A DNA stretch of 64,000 bases from Chloranthus sessilifolius (Eukaryota > Streptophyta > Magnoliopsida > Chloranthales > Chloranthaceae): assembly GCA_021018995.1 (NCBI GenBank), contig CM037596.1:10615501-10679500 (forward strand), in the 5' to 3' direction. Below, one piece after another: positions 46,429 through 58,221 of the stretch (position 1 is the first letter of the stretch; each line of letters begins with the position of its first letter). The notes below the pieces were generated by a model. The model was not told the origin of the DNA and searched no databases. It worked only from the letters and a program-made list of their open reading frames with translations. The position numbers and the translations under genes are program-made.

Positions 46429-47862
46429 TGATAAGTATTAAAATATGATTATATTTCACACCCTAAGACATATACTTAGCCATCCAATAAGAGCAATCTG
46501 ACAGCTTTTGTGGAGATTTGATGATTTCAGGTGATTCTAATCATTAGATGCATTCAATGGTATAAAAAAGCATAAGGATAACAAACATGGGAACATAGAA
46601 CCAAAGAATCGTCATGCACAAAAATCCGTGAAGAATTGATCGATCGAATCTCAGATTGGTCGATCGCAGCTTAAAGGAAGAAATTTCGCAGAAGAACCTA
46701 TTCACAATCGATCGGCTGATTAGAATTGATCGATCGATTGAAAGAGAATAAAATCCATAAAATAACCTGTTTGGAATCAATCGATCAACTAATTGGAATT
46801 GATCAATCAATTGAAAGAGAATAAAATCCGCAAAAGACTTTGTTTAGAATCGATCAATCAAAATTTGGAGTCGATCGATCCTAATTTTTTTAGGGTTTCG
46901 AACCAAGGCCTATATAAGTGAAAATTAGAATTATGGCCAGTGAGAATTCATTTTATTAGCCGTCTTTACATTCTAAGTTTTGCTCTTCAGTTTTCTAGCT
47001 TTCTCTTCTCAATTTCTTAGCTTTTAGAGAGTAGAATAGTGATTATTCCTTGAAGAAAGATTGTTGTAGTAGATTAAAGCTTACATTCGATTTGGTTGAA
47101 GAAATATAAAAGGGTATTTTAATATTTTATTTGAGATTTATTTCATTTATGTGCTATTTTTGCATAGAAATGTCTGACTAGTTTTCTAGAGTTTTAGGAT
47201 CTAATGAATACATTTGAGGTATTCATCCGTGATTTAGATCTGTGGTTGAAAGTCTTTATAGATGCTCTTGTGTGTTATTTTTTATGTGTTCCTACCTATT
47301 TTTGTGAATCCAATCATCATTCTAAGATATAGGAATTAGTCATGCTTTTCCCATGATCTCGGATCTGTGATTTGGAATTCATGCCCTATTTTTCTATTGC
47401 TTAAATTTGAGGTATTAATTTATTATGATTAGGGATTGGTTTAATACAATAAATGTTTTACCTCTTTTCATTTGAGGCTTTGGAAGAACATTATCTGAGA
47501 TTTCTATAATGGACTAACTATTTTTATCTTCCATAAACTATTAATTGGTTTTAATGTTTATGTGTTTTGCATCTTTTAATCTTCCAACTATTAGATCTAT
47601 AATCGTGGATGATAATCAAGGATGGGAGGATTTAGTATCCTAAACCTCGCCTATTTCCTTTGAATTCTATTTAATTGTTTATTTATTTTCTCTTTTCATA
47701 TTCATAAAATTTGGCAAACTAGGTTAATATTAAGATAGATCTGTGGAAATCATGTGATTGATTGTTGTTCCTTGTCAAAAATATATTTAAAATCCTTGTG
47801 GCACCGATCTCGCACTCTGCACCTGATCAGTCACATAATTTATCATTTTATCACCCTTAACA
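46429..47862 (+). mobile_element. Athila-type LTR inserted in the CACTA transposase
   Basis: The start TGATAAGTATTAAAATATG matches the LTR start at 63,387 (TGATGAGTAGTGAAATATG), and both interrupt coding sequence exactly there, so the boundary is sound. A TATA box (GCCTATATAAGTG, near 46,908) is followed by a T/C-rich leader. The 3' end CCTTGTGGCACCGATCTCGC, then CACCTGATCA...TTAACA resembles the ends of the other Athila LTRs, placing the end near 47,862. No primer binding site follows and no duplication was seen. Before the TATA box, 46,630-46,885 holds GATCGATCGAAT-type words. Confidence 0.65.
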
Positions 47863-49864
47863 TAGTGATGTTAGACCCCAGATTGCTATTGATGAATTGA
47901 TAATATACAAATATTAAGGTTAAACAACAAAAGAGAGCCAAAGTATTAATCTTCGTCAAAATGAACTCAAAAAGCAGTAAGAAAGACGATTGAATACAAG
48001 GATGATTCAAATCGCTCTTGAACGTCAGTGAAAGCCAAAATTGTAAAAGACAATGGAACGTAGTGAAAGAAAGAGATAAGAAATCGTAAATTATGATTCT
48101 TCAAAAAGATGTTCCAGAGGAAAGCGATACAAAGAGAAAAGGCGATCGTTCGTAGAATCATTCTGAGACAGATTGAGATGCACTGAAAAGAGAAAATCGT
48201 GATTACTATTTTACAAAAATAGAAGCTTGTTGTTGCTGCTGATCACATGAAGATCTACATCGACATGCATATAATTAGAAAACCTCTTGAATTAGAAGTC
48301 TGGCAGATCACGGATCCGTGAAGATTAATGAAGAGAGACTCCTAAAGGACTCTACTGCTGAAATCAAGGAGCAATCCCTAAGCACATCAACTATCCAAAG
48401 AAAGGAAGAACTAGGATTAGAAGTAGAATTATATTAGAAAACTTTTGTTTTTAGAATTTTATTAGACTTTGAATAATGTAAACTGACTCTTTATGATCTC
48501 TAAATAAGAGAGCTCGATATAGGAGAAGAGTTATCGAATGAACGATCAACATCAATTGACGACTAAGTTTGGGTTTTCTATTAATCAACTTTAGTTAGAG
48601 TAGATTAAATATCCAAGGTTTCTCGAGAGCAATTGACGACTGCAATTGGGAGCTGGAAGATTAGAGTAGAGTATCCATTATTTCTCAAAAGCAATTGACG
48701 CCTGTGATTAAGGGATGAAAAATCTTTTTTATTGCTTTCTAGTTTAAATTTACTTTCATGCACTTTACTGCTTTGTAAATATCTAAAAGTTTTTTATTTG
48801 AATTGACAACTTAGTTTGAGAATTTGCATATTAGTATAATTGTTTTACTTTTCCATCTTCAATTTTCTTAAGTTTGATTGACGCCCAAATTTTAGAAAAA
48901 TTGTTGATTAGCATAAATCTGTGTTGAGAAATTTTAGAGGTTGATTTACGCCCAAATTCTAGAGGACTGAAATACGGTGTAACGGTACTTTAATTTTGTT
49001 GACATCCGAGAACTGAAGGATTGTGATTGATGACCATAATTTGAAAGGAGAAGGATTTAGATTTATTTTCTACAATTAGTTTTAAATAACCCATTCTTTA
49101 TTCATATGTCTCTAGTAGTTTAGGATCTTAAAAGGCAAATGCAAATTTTTAAAATACACAAAATTTGTAGACACCCAAATTTGGCCCAAGGCCCGATTAA
49201 CTTATACTTCGAGAGAGGCGTACCCCCCGAGCTTCCAAGAGTACTTACCAAACCCTTAGAACCCTATCCCCGACCCTTAGGAGTCAACCTAGAAAACCCC
49301 TTTCGAACCCTTTTTAAGTCATACCGGGCTTTGGATAAGAAGAGGAGTACCAAGGTGTGCACTGGCCTCTGCTAGAGCTAAGACTTACCCTATTAGAGAG
49401 AGGAGGTTTTCAGCTTTCCAACAAGCTAAGAATCACCTCAATCCGATTTGTACGCTAAGAGTTATGGCAGTTTGAAATTCGGGCTGAATTGTAAGAATTA
49501 TTACATGCGCTAGGTAAAAATTTGATTTTTGTGGGCCTCCACAATGGGCTCTGAACCTCCAGGTTCCTTGAGATTATTGTTCCTATACCTAGCAGTGTTT
49601 TTTTGAATTTTGGTTAAAAATTGAATTTGGGGTTTGACTTGTTGACCACCCCATCCATAACGGTTGATTTCAGTAGAATTGTTATACCCCTACTAGCCCT
49701 CTTTTTAACTCTTTTTCTACTTAGGATCCCATCCTATCATCTACCATTGAAACTCAATTCTCACCTATCTAATCCCTAGAAAACCTTATCCCTAGTACCT
49801 AATTGCTAACCCAATTAGCCCCTTTAACCCTTCACTAATCCTCCCTTTCTCTATAAATAGATAA

Positions 49865-49887
49865 CCCCCCCCCCCCCCCCCCCCCCT
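49865..49887. repeat. Poly(C) tract of 23 bases in the Tat LTR
   Basis: An uninterrupted run of 23 C directly downstream of the TATA box of the Tat LTR, in the region that would be the RNA leader. The opposite strand is G-rich and could form quadruplex-type structure. Run length may be affected by sequencing. Confidence 0.9.
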
Positions 49888-50483
49888 CCCCTTGGATTAA
49901 GGGCTTGAAAAAATTTCCAAAGAGAGAAAATATTAGTGAGTTCTATCTCCATTTTTCAGCATATATCCCTCAAAATTCTAGCACCCCTTTTTGCTCTTTA
50001 GATTCCATTTCACACCATCAATCCTTGAGATATAGCTAGAACTACCCCCTAGCCTTAGAGATAAAGACCTGTTTCTCTAACCATTTGCACTTGGAAGCTC
50101 AAAGACGCTCTCACGCGAGGATCCAAAGTTGTTCTACAAGGGCTCGAGAGCTTCAGCTCTCCCCTCTACTCTTCTACCTTCTTTGTTTTCCTCTATCCTA
50201 GAATTTGAGCCATTACGTCGGTGATTGCGAGGAACTTAAATAAGATTCGAGTGCCTTCGAACAAGAGGAAGTACAATTTTTGCTTTAGTTTTCTTATCAT
50301 TTTTCAGCCATAACTAGAGACCACTTACGAGTGGGTTGATTGGGTGCCTAACACCTCCCCGATCGAAAACTAAAGCCCCTACCCAAGAGCCTTTAGTGTA
50401 GACAAGAATCAGAGTCATATTTTTGCACTTCGGTGCTTTCAATATTAATTTAGGTTAAAAGCTCCGGGTGGCGACTCTATATG

Positions 50484-53051
50484 TGTGACAGCTCGAATTT
50501 CTTAACCGCGAGACCCGGGCCTTCGGGTCGACGCTAAGGCCGAACCAAAAACAGAATACATAACATAAACATGTGCAATGTGGAAACAAAGCAGAAACCA
50601 TAACTAGCTAACATGGCTATCATAAAAAGGAAATGAACTCTCCAATTCAATATCAAAAACTCAAAACAATGGTTCTAATTCCATGCGAATGCATGTAGAA
50701 AAAGAACCGAAAAGAGCCACCGGTAAGGGCCATCCCTTACCGAGACATGGTTCGCAAAACAATGATACCAAAATCTCTCTCCCAAAATTATATTCTTTTA
50801 CAAAACATTACATAATCGTAGACCAAACGCATTACAAGGCCGAACCTACCCAGGCCTTACACAGATAAAGCAATTTTCAGCATGAGGCTTCTGCTCCTCT
50901 TCTAACGACACGTAGTCGGAGTCCTCCTTGTCCTGGTCCTCCGTGCCTATTTCTTCACCTGCACCTGTGATGTATAGTCGAGGAATGCGCTTCATCCAAG
51001 CTCAGTAGGGAAAAGATAATAGCATGCATTTTTTTATCAAACACGTATATTTTATTAAACAAAATGAAAGCATGATTTCCTTATAAGTAACTCAAATTCA
51101 AAAGCAATAGACCAAGTAATTTAAAGTTGTTGGTATGCATGTCAAGATACTCAACTGAAACAACCATTTTTTAAAATTAAGGAAGTTTATCAGATACACA
51201 CACACTGAATCTCATAATAAAGGGAGAAATTTAAAGTGTTTTACTTAAATCAGTAGTCGAGTGGCTATAGCCTCGAGTCCCCAATGGAATACCCACCATC
51301 GTCGCTCATATGAACCATTTGCATAGGTGCCCAAGGTCCCAATAAAGGTGGACGCTTGTGCCGAACACATATTTTACCGTTGGCCGGCATGATTTCACAA
51401 GATCACACAAGATCGCAATGGGTGTACGGATATCCCGCTTACCGGTCATAGATATCTCGCCCCGTCGGTCGCGGTTATACCGTCGCGTCGATCGGGTATT
51501 CACATACAAATGTCAAATCATCGTGCATAACTTATAGTTTATCACCGTGTATTGTGCTAAATATAATTAAATTTGAAGGCTGAAAAATGAAACACAATCT
51601 TATACACACACATGTCAAAATGAATCACGAAGGATTCCACATAGTAGCACATGACTACAGCGAAGTTTGAAAGGTTTCCTTGTCACAAAGCATTCTTTGA
51701 ACCACACAAGCACATAGACACTTATATTTGAATCTCAAAACATTTTATGCATAGATGCGAACAATCTCATCATTTCATAATGCACATGCCATTGATATCG
51801 AATATACATGATAATGGGGGTTTCCCCACCTCAATTATGAAGTCACAGGAGATTTTCTATCCCGGACTAGCCTCAACCTCTCATGCAGATGCACTAACCT
51901 GAACCAAACAAATCCACAATTCATATGTCAGAATGACACAAAATAGACCAATATAAGATCTCCTCAAGATCCCTCAGAAAAAACAGACCAAAATCCTGAA
52001 TCTGGCAATTTCGATCGATCGAATCTTTATTTTGATTGATCGAAACCCATATTCGATCGATCGAAATGATCTCGATCGATCGAATCCAACAGAGGCTAAT
52101 TATCAGACACAGTTCGATCAAACGAATTTAAATTCGATTGAATCTCAAATTTGATCGATTGAAATATTTCTCGATCGATCGAATCCCTCAGAAGTAAAAG
52201 TTGGCATTACAATCTCGATCGAATGAATTATAATTTGATCGATCGAATCTCAAATTCGATCGATCAAAATAAATTTTGATTGGTCGAATCCAGACAGCAA
52301 AATTTCAAAATCCCTACTATATACGTTTCGATCGACCGAGTATGAGATTCGATCGATCGAAACACATTTCGTTTGATCGAAATTTATTTCGATTGAACGA
52401 ATTTCTTTTGAAATTGTATCCTTCTAAATTAAGTCAATTTCGATCGATCGAATCCAATTTCGATCGATCAAAATTTACAGATTTCATTCGATCTTGGGTT
52501 TTCGCATTTCATTTTCATTCTCTCTCAAATCTATCATAATTTCTTATGATCTTTCGATCACAAGTTGGGTAAAACACCATCTAACACAACTCACAACGTA
52601 AACATAAATTCCATACCTTAATTTAGTCTGATCATCAAGATCTTTGCTTCCAATTCAGCCTAGGGTTTCACAAGGTGTACTGTGGCCCTTCTTCAATCAA
52701 AAACCCTTAGCTTCACAGTTTAAAAACGAGATGCACACTCTTTAGTGCGTTCAAATCCACTCTCACTCTCTCTTCATAATTCTAATCATACGAATGGAGG
52801 TATTGAATGCAAATCCAATAAGGGTATTTATTTCCCTTATAACCAAGCCTTAGGCTCAGGTGTTAAGTTGCTACCCCTATGCTAGGTGTATGAAAGTTCA
52901 CTCAACCATTCAAACACATCCTAAATCTACCTCTCACACAAGATCCAATCCACAACATTACTCCATCTTTCGGCACAATCTTCGACGTGAGAATAGTCAG
53001 GCACACGCACCGAGGCGTACTGTTCATAGATCAAAATTTTGAAATATTATA
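50484..53051 (-). mobile_element. Tekay solo LTR nested in the Tat LTR
   Basis: The lower end TGTGACAGCTCG and the upper end ATATTATA (reverse complement TATAATAT, decayed from TGTAATA) bound 2,568 bp. ATATG flanks it exactly (50,479-50,483 and 53,052-53,056), a perfect 5-bp duplication. Orientation is - because text such as GTGATGTATAGTCGAGG near the lower end is the reverse of the 3' part of the + LTR at 40,738. No internal region is present. It holds the TCGATCGATCGA array. Confidence 0.85.
51995..52505. repeat. TCGATCGATCGA palindrome array in a Tekay LTR
   Basis: About two dozen words of the type TCGATCGATCGAA or one-to-two-base variants (TCGATCGATTGAA, TTGATCGATCGAA, TCGATTGAACGA) are spaced 10-30 bases apart. 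They alternate with short unique phrases. Many variants differ by C-to-T or G-to-A at CG steps, as expected when methylated CG decays. It lies 550-1,060 bases from the LTR 5' end. Confidence 0.9.
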
Positions 53052-53226
53052 ATATGTTATTGATATGAGCGCATCATCGCGACGGACTCGTGAGAGCCCA
53101 CGGTTGCACAAAATCATAAAAGAAAACTACCTTCCTCATGGGAACGATCCTATACTAGTGCTGTAATTTTCATTGTGTGCTTGCATTAGGTTCAGACTTA
53201 GTACGATAAAAGCTCGAACAAGTTTT

Positions 53227-53244
53227 TGGTGCCGCTGCCTGAGA
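53227..53244 (+). promoter_or_regulatory. Athila primer binding site
   Basis: TGGTGCCGCTGCCTGAGA, just after TTTT, is the TGGCGCCGTTGCCGGGGA-type site of Athila elements with four changes. It ends the split LTR and starts the internal region. Confidence 0.85.
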
Positions 53245-53499
53245 AGCAAATTTTTCTTATTTTGTATTTATTTTGAAAACCAATATTTGTCTTTCTCTTT
53301 TTATCATTCTTTATATTTTACTTTCTTTGATCACTTCTTAATCTTTTACAAGTTCACTCGGAGTAGTGAATCATAGGTTTCAACACTTCCCCTAATCAGA
53401 GAAGCTAGAGACTCAGATTTGTTTCTCTCCCTGCTTTCTAAAATAAAAAGTAAAAAAGAAAAAAAAAAGGAAAACTAAAAATGCAAAAATATTTACATT

Positions 53500-54690
53500 G
53501 CTAGTGTATGCATCATACTCGTTCTCAGAGTTTAGATTTCTTCGAGTGTGACCCAGAAATTGAATGGACTCTCTTGCGTAATCTCGTGTTAAATCGATCT
53601 TCCAGAAGAGACTCTCTAACGATGGCTGACAATCGTTCTATTCAAGCACATTTCAACCCAGTTACTTTGACTGAGCCCTCTTGTATAGTTATACCAGAGG
53701 TCTCAACCGGACAAAATTATGAAATCAAGCTCAATACACTTCAAGTTGTACTCATCTTTCATGGGCTTGATCGAGAGGATCCCTATTAGCACTCAAGGGA
53801 TTTCATAGAACTTTACACGATATTACAATTGCCAGCAGCCAATGGTGAGGCAATTAAACTATGATTGTTCCTTTTCTCTCTCAAAGATAGAGCAAAGGCG
53901 TGACTGATCTCGTTGCCCATAAGAAGTATTACCACTTGGGATGCACTGCAGTCTAAGTTCTTGAACGAGTACTTCCCAATTGGTAAGACTAACTAGATTC
54001 GCAAAGAAATTCAGGACTTCAGGCAATTTCTTGAAAAATTATTCCACGAGAGTTGGGAATGCATGAAGAATTTACTGCGAAGATGTCCTCATCATGATGT
54101 GTCAAATTGGTCAATAGCATAAAATTTCTACCAAGGGTTAACTGAGACCAACCAGTCTACAATTGATGTCATGAGCGGAGGAGCCTTCTTGACTCAAAAT
54201 GGTCAACAATCTTGAGACTTATTTGAGAAACTGGCCAATAATTCAAAGCAGAAAATAGGCCCTGCTTCGGTCCGATCCAGATGTGATTCGCCATACCCTG
54301 CTCACGTGGGGTAGACTTTACAATGTCAGCAAGGACAAAGTAAAGAAGGAGAATGACATAAGTACAAAAGTTGCGACACTAGAGCAGCAAATTGCAACAT
54401 TAATGGTTGTCAAACCTAGTACTTCGAATAGACCTCTACCAAATTGTTCAAATTGTCAGAGTTTACCTCATACCGAGGACCTCGTTGTGTCATCGTAACA
54501 AGAGGCAGTGAAAAATAAACAAGTAATGGCCTTTCAAAGGGGAGACTATGGGAACACATATAACCCAACATGGAGAAATCACCCAAGATTTAACTAAGGA
54601 TCTATGAGCGGGGCACAGCTAGCACCATCAGTTGCGCAACCCTGATTTCCTCAGACCCAAGTTTTCCATCAAATACCTCAAATGTTGGTT
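53500..54690 (+). pseudogene. Athila gag relic
   Basis: Gag of an Athila Ty3/gypsy element. ADNRSIQAHFNPVTLTEPSC begins the conserved part. Then come LHGLDREDP-like text (HGLDREDPY), a stop, FIELYTILQLPAANGEAIKL, a stop, LFSLKDRAKA, ITTWDALQSKFLNEYFP and LLRRCPHHDVSNWSIA, the core motifs of Athila gag. At least five stops break it. Pieces of the linker (VATLEQQIATLMVVKPS) follow at 54,360-54,420. It ends near 54,690 at an inverted Athila LTR. No pol is seen. Confidence 0.85.
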
Positions 54691-54696
54691 GTACAG

Positions 54697-55711
54697 TTGT
54701 TAGCGGCTTATTTATGTCATCTAATTAAGTCTCAACATATTGCAAGTACACCATGAAAATTATAGTACTAGCAAATGATCGTTCCCACAGAGATAGGTTA
54801 TATTATATTAATTTAATTTTTCTGAAAACATCTACTTATCTTTTAAGATCCTGAACTATGGGAGAAATATGAATAAAGAATTTATTTATTAAATCTAATT
54901 ACAGAAAATAAATCTTAAATCTTCAAACATCAGATTATGGTCGTCAATCACAATCTTCAGCTCTCGGATGTTTACAAATTTAAAATACTATTACACTATA
55001 TCTCACTCTTCTAAAATTTGTTCGTCAATCAAAAACTAGCTTTATTCAATATAGATTTATGCTAATCAACAATCTTCTAAAACTTGGGTGTCAATCAAGT
55101 TCTAAAAAACTGAAGATGGAAAAGTAAAACCGTTATACTGATCTGCAAACTTCAATCTGAGTCATCAATTCAAATTAAAATTTGAAAATATTTACAAAGC
55201 AGGAAATTGTAATAAAATAAATTTAAACTAGAAAGCAATAAAATTATACTTTCACCCCTCAGTAGCAATCGTCAATTGCTTCTGAGAAACTACAGATATC
55301 TACACTAATATTCAATTCCCAATTGCAGTCGTCAATTGCTCTTGAGAAAGCTTGGATATCTAATCTATAAAGCGATAAAAATCTACTCTAATTTGATCGA
55401 AAGAAAACCCAACCTCAGTTGTCAATTGATGTTGAGAGTTTCTTCAATGGTTTATTCCTATACTGGGCTCTCTTATTTATAGATCATAAGGAGTCGGTTT
55501 ACAAGTTCTAATTCTAATAAAAGAAATAAAAGATTTATATTATAACTCTAATTCTAATTATATTCCTCCTTGCTTTCTTTAGTAGATGCACTTCTGGATT
55601 GTTCCTTTTTATTCAGTAGTAGAGTCCCCTTAAGATCCTTCTTCGTCAATCTCCCAGATCTGTGATTAGCCAAACTTCTAACTCAAGAGTTCTTCTAATT
55701 CTGTGCATGGC
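54697..55711 (-). mobile_element. Inverted Athila LTR in the Athila gag, truncated
   Basis: Its - strand matches 48,270-49,130 plus 53,111-53,220, ending GAACGATCATTTGC, then CTATAATTTTCAT and GCTAACA. Unlike the + copy it has no Tat insertion. Its 5' part stops at 55,711, where a Tekay LTR begins, so the rest probably lies beyond the window on the far side of that element. The TTGACG-bearing units are conserved as CGTCAAT words. Confidence 0.75.
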
Positions 55712-58207
55712 TGTGACAGCCCGAATTTCAGCACCCCAAAACCCGTGCCATCAGCACGATCATCTTGACCGTGACCCTTAGCTAAGCACGGAATATTGGT
55801 ATATCAAGCAAAATGAAGTAGTAAATGAAACTGCGGAATTTAAATCTATATAAAAACATTTCTAAAAAGACAGTTCTACCCTCATGCCTCTGCATGAATG
55901 GAGAACCGATCCGAACCATCGATGATAGCAATCACCACGGATGGTTCGCCCTAAAAGAATAATCCCAAAACCCAATATATACATTGTACAACCAAAACAA
56001 GGCTTGACATACCAAGCCGTACAAATCCCTATTAAAAAAGCCCTCAAAGCGGCACAACGGAGTCCTCTAGAAGAAGTCCTCAGGAGGTGGCTCCAACTCT
56101 TCGCCGGCCGCAAGGTCCGACTCACCGGGGTCAGCGTCTCCTGAAGCCTCGGCGGCTGGTAGTTGTGGACCTGCGACGTATAGTCTATACGGTGAGCTAC
56201 ATCCTAGCTCAATAGGGAACAAAAAATAGTTGAATATATAAATTATTACTCACATATATTCCATGATATGCCATGCATGATGTGTCTATGCAATTACTGA
56301 TGAAAACAGTTAAAAGTATTACATTTTACTGGTAGTTTACTCGTGTCTTTTATTTACTCATGAATGATGCTGAAAAGGCCTAAGGCAAAACTTAAACTTT
56401 CAACTTAAGTAATCCCCGAGCAATATAGCATCGAGCCCTGATGAGATACCTATCATCGTCATCTATATAGACACTTTTAACGTATTCCCTGGGAATACAA
56501 TATAATACCCAAGCCCCTTTCCCCTGGGGATTGGTGGCGGGGTTTCACTTGTCTCAAATCAACACCCCTGGGGTGTGCTTACTGTGTACGGATAAGCTTG
56601 CATGGCCTCGGTTTACGTATCGGTCACGGATATCCTGCCGTGTCGATCGTGGATATCCCATGTCGGTGGGGTACCCTATCAAACCTCAAATAACAAAAAT
56701 ATGATTGCCTTTACATATAGTTATTCACCGTGTAAGTGTGCTATCTTATATCAGTTAGGCCCTATCAAACATGATTCAATCTTGGATACATCCCTGGGAT
56801 GTATCCATTCACTTGCATCACACCTGATGCTCTTATCTCTTTACTTCTTCATCTCCTGGGGATGGCTCATTATAATTACTCTTATGGATGTCACACACAC
56901 ACACTTTTCATAATTCTTAAGCAATAAAACATTTTGAATTTGAATTCTATATCACTACATACATGCTCTTGTAAAATAAAGTACATGTTCAAGGTGTTCC
57001 CTACCTCAAGTCTTTGTTTGATCAACGCATCAAGGTCCCACGTGGCTCCTTGTGTACTAGCTCACACGTACCACCTATGGTACCACATAACAGGTGAAAC
57101 ACATCACTAAGGATGCAATAAAGGAGGTCCAAGACCCTCCATGAAGCTTTAAGTCAAACTCAAAAGTCAACAAAATTTAGCCCAATCGATTAATCGAACA
57201 CCAAAATCAATTAATCGATTCTCTTTCGATTAATCGATTTTCAAAATCGATTATATCGAGATTTTCATTCGATTAGTCGAATCCCAATTCGATTAATCAA
57301 AATTCTCTGCTCTGCCAAGTCGATTCTCAATTCGAGTAATCGAGTTTCCAAAATTGATTAATCGATCCCAAATCGATTAATCGAAATTTGAAATCGATTA
57401 ATCGAAATCCCATTTAGATTAGTCGATTTTCCCCAAGTCATTTCCTCCAGCCCCTGGGGTCCACTGGAGGTCCCCAGTCGATTAATCGATATTCAAATCG
57501 ATTAATCGAAATCCAAAGTCGATTAATCAAAAATCAGTTCGATTAATCGAACTCGGGTTCCTTGACTTTTCAACTTCTTGGCGAATTTCGATTAATCGAA
57601 CCTTAATTTCAATTAATCGAAATTACCAGATTCAGCCCCTTTTGAGCTGTTCATCCCAACCTTTTTCCACTCTTTTTCCTCTATTTCTCTACACTTTTAT
57701 CTGACATTTTATACCTATTTCTAACCACTATTTACCCTTACAATTCCATGCATTTAAACTACATAACTCTTACCTTCAATCAATTTCAAATTGATTTCAA
57801 ATCCATGGTTGGAAAGGCTAGGGTTCCAGCTTTAGCTTGAACGGATTCTCCTCGCTAAATCAGCCTCTTTAATGCTAGAATCCCCCCTCCAATCCCTCAC
57901 AATAATGCTTGCTCAAACTCTTACTCCTCTCTCTCTCTTCTTTACTCCTTCAACAACCCATTTCCAAAATTTTAGGGTTATTAAACCCTTTTATCTTTCC
58001 CCCTTCCCTGTGTGTTGAACACATACACCGCAGTAGGTGTACGTGACTTCACATTTTCCATCATACACCACATAAATACTCAACTCATCACATCTCATCC
58101 ATTCATCACCCCCATGCTAACTATTGGACTTCTATTTGGTCAAACCTATGACCGATCGGGCACGGATCTCGAGGTCATAGTTTAGTGTGATTTTTTGGGC
58201 TATTACA
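55712..58207 (-). mobile_element. 3' LTR of a Tekay-type chromovirus
   Basis: On the - strand it runs from TGTAATAGCCCAAAAAATC (58,207) to CGGGCTGTCACA (55,712), 2,496 bp. A polypurine tract abuts its 5' end, so it is the 3' LTR of the element whose pol is at 61,265-63,386. A TATA-like AGATAAAAGGG is near 57,985 on the - strand. CGTCATCTATATAGAC and CATCCCTGGGATGTATCC phrases are shared with the other Tekay LTRs. Inside are palindromes of the TCGATTAATCGA type. Confidence 0.85.
57180..57625. repeat. TCGATTAATCGA palindrome array in the 3' LTR
   Basis: Eight or so exact TCGATTAATCGA words plus a similar number of close variants (TCAATTAATCGA, TCGATTAGTCGA, TTGATTAATCGA) at 10-40 base spacing. 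It lies 585-1,030 bases from the LTR 5' end, the same place as the TCGATCGATCGA array of the 50,484 LTR. Confidence 0.9.
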
Positions 58208-58221
58208 TCCTCCCCACCTTA
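58208..58221 (-). promoter_or_regulatory. Polypurine tract
   Basis: On the - strand TAAGGTGGGGAGGA directly precedes the LTR start TGTAATAG. Just upstream is TTTTCGAGGACGAAAATTCC, the usual chromovirus lead-in. It primes plus-strand synthesis and fixes the element's orientation. Confidence 0.9.

Larger units (their letters stand above)
49166..53110 (+). mobile_element. Tat solo LTR nested in the Athila LTR and itself split
   Basis: It starts TGTAGACACCCAAATTTGGC and ends CACGGTTGCACA, about 1.37 kb without the insert. The last part matches the LTR at 1-353. AAATT before and AAATC after form a 5-bp duplication with one mismatch. A TATA box (CTATAAATAGATA, near 49,851) precedes a 23-base C run and a leader (GAGAGAAAATATTAG). 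There is no gag or primer binding site: the base after the LTR is Athila sequence. At 50,484 a Tekay LTR interrupts it. Confidence 0.85.
47866..53220 (+). mobile_element. Athila 5' LTR, split by a nested Tat LTR
   Basis: The LTR runs from about 47,866 to 49,165 and resumes at 53,111-53,220, ending AGCTCGAACA six bases before an Athila primer binding site. The resumed part (GGGAACGATCCTA, then CTAGTGCTGTAATTTTCATT) matches the reverse copy at 54,700-54,800, and 48,270-49,130 matches 54,800-55,700 reversed. That shows the LTR is continuous once 49,166-53,110 is removed. The start position is less certain. Between 48,540 and 49,040 are about eight degenerate units each carrying a TTGACG-like word. 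Confidence 0.7.

Noticed and set aside
49139-49375. A 78-codon + strand frame at the Tat LTR start
   Set aside because: It starts before the LTR boundary and lies in known LTR sequence. No motif was recognised.
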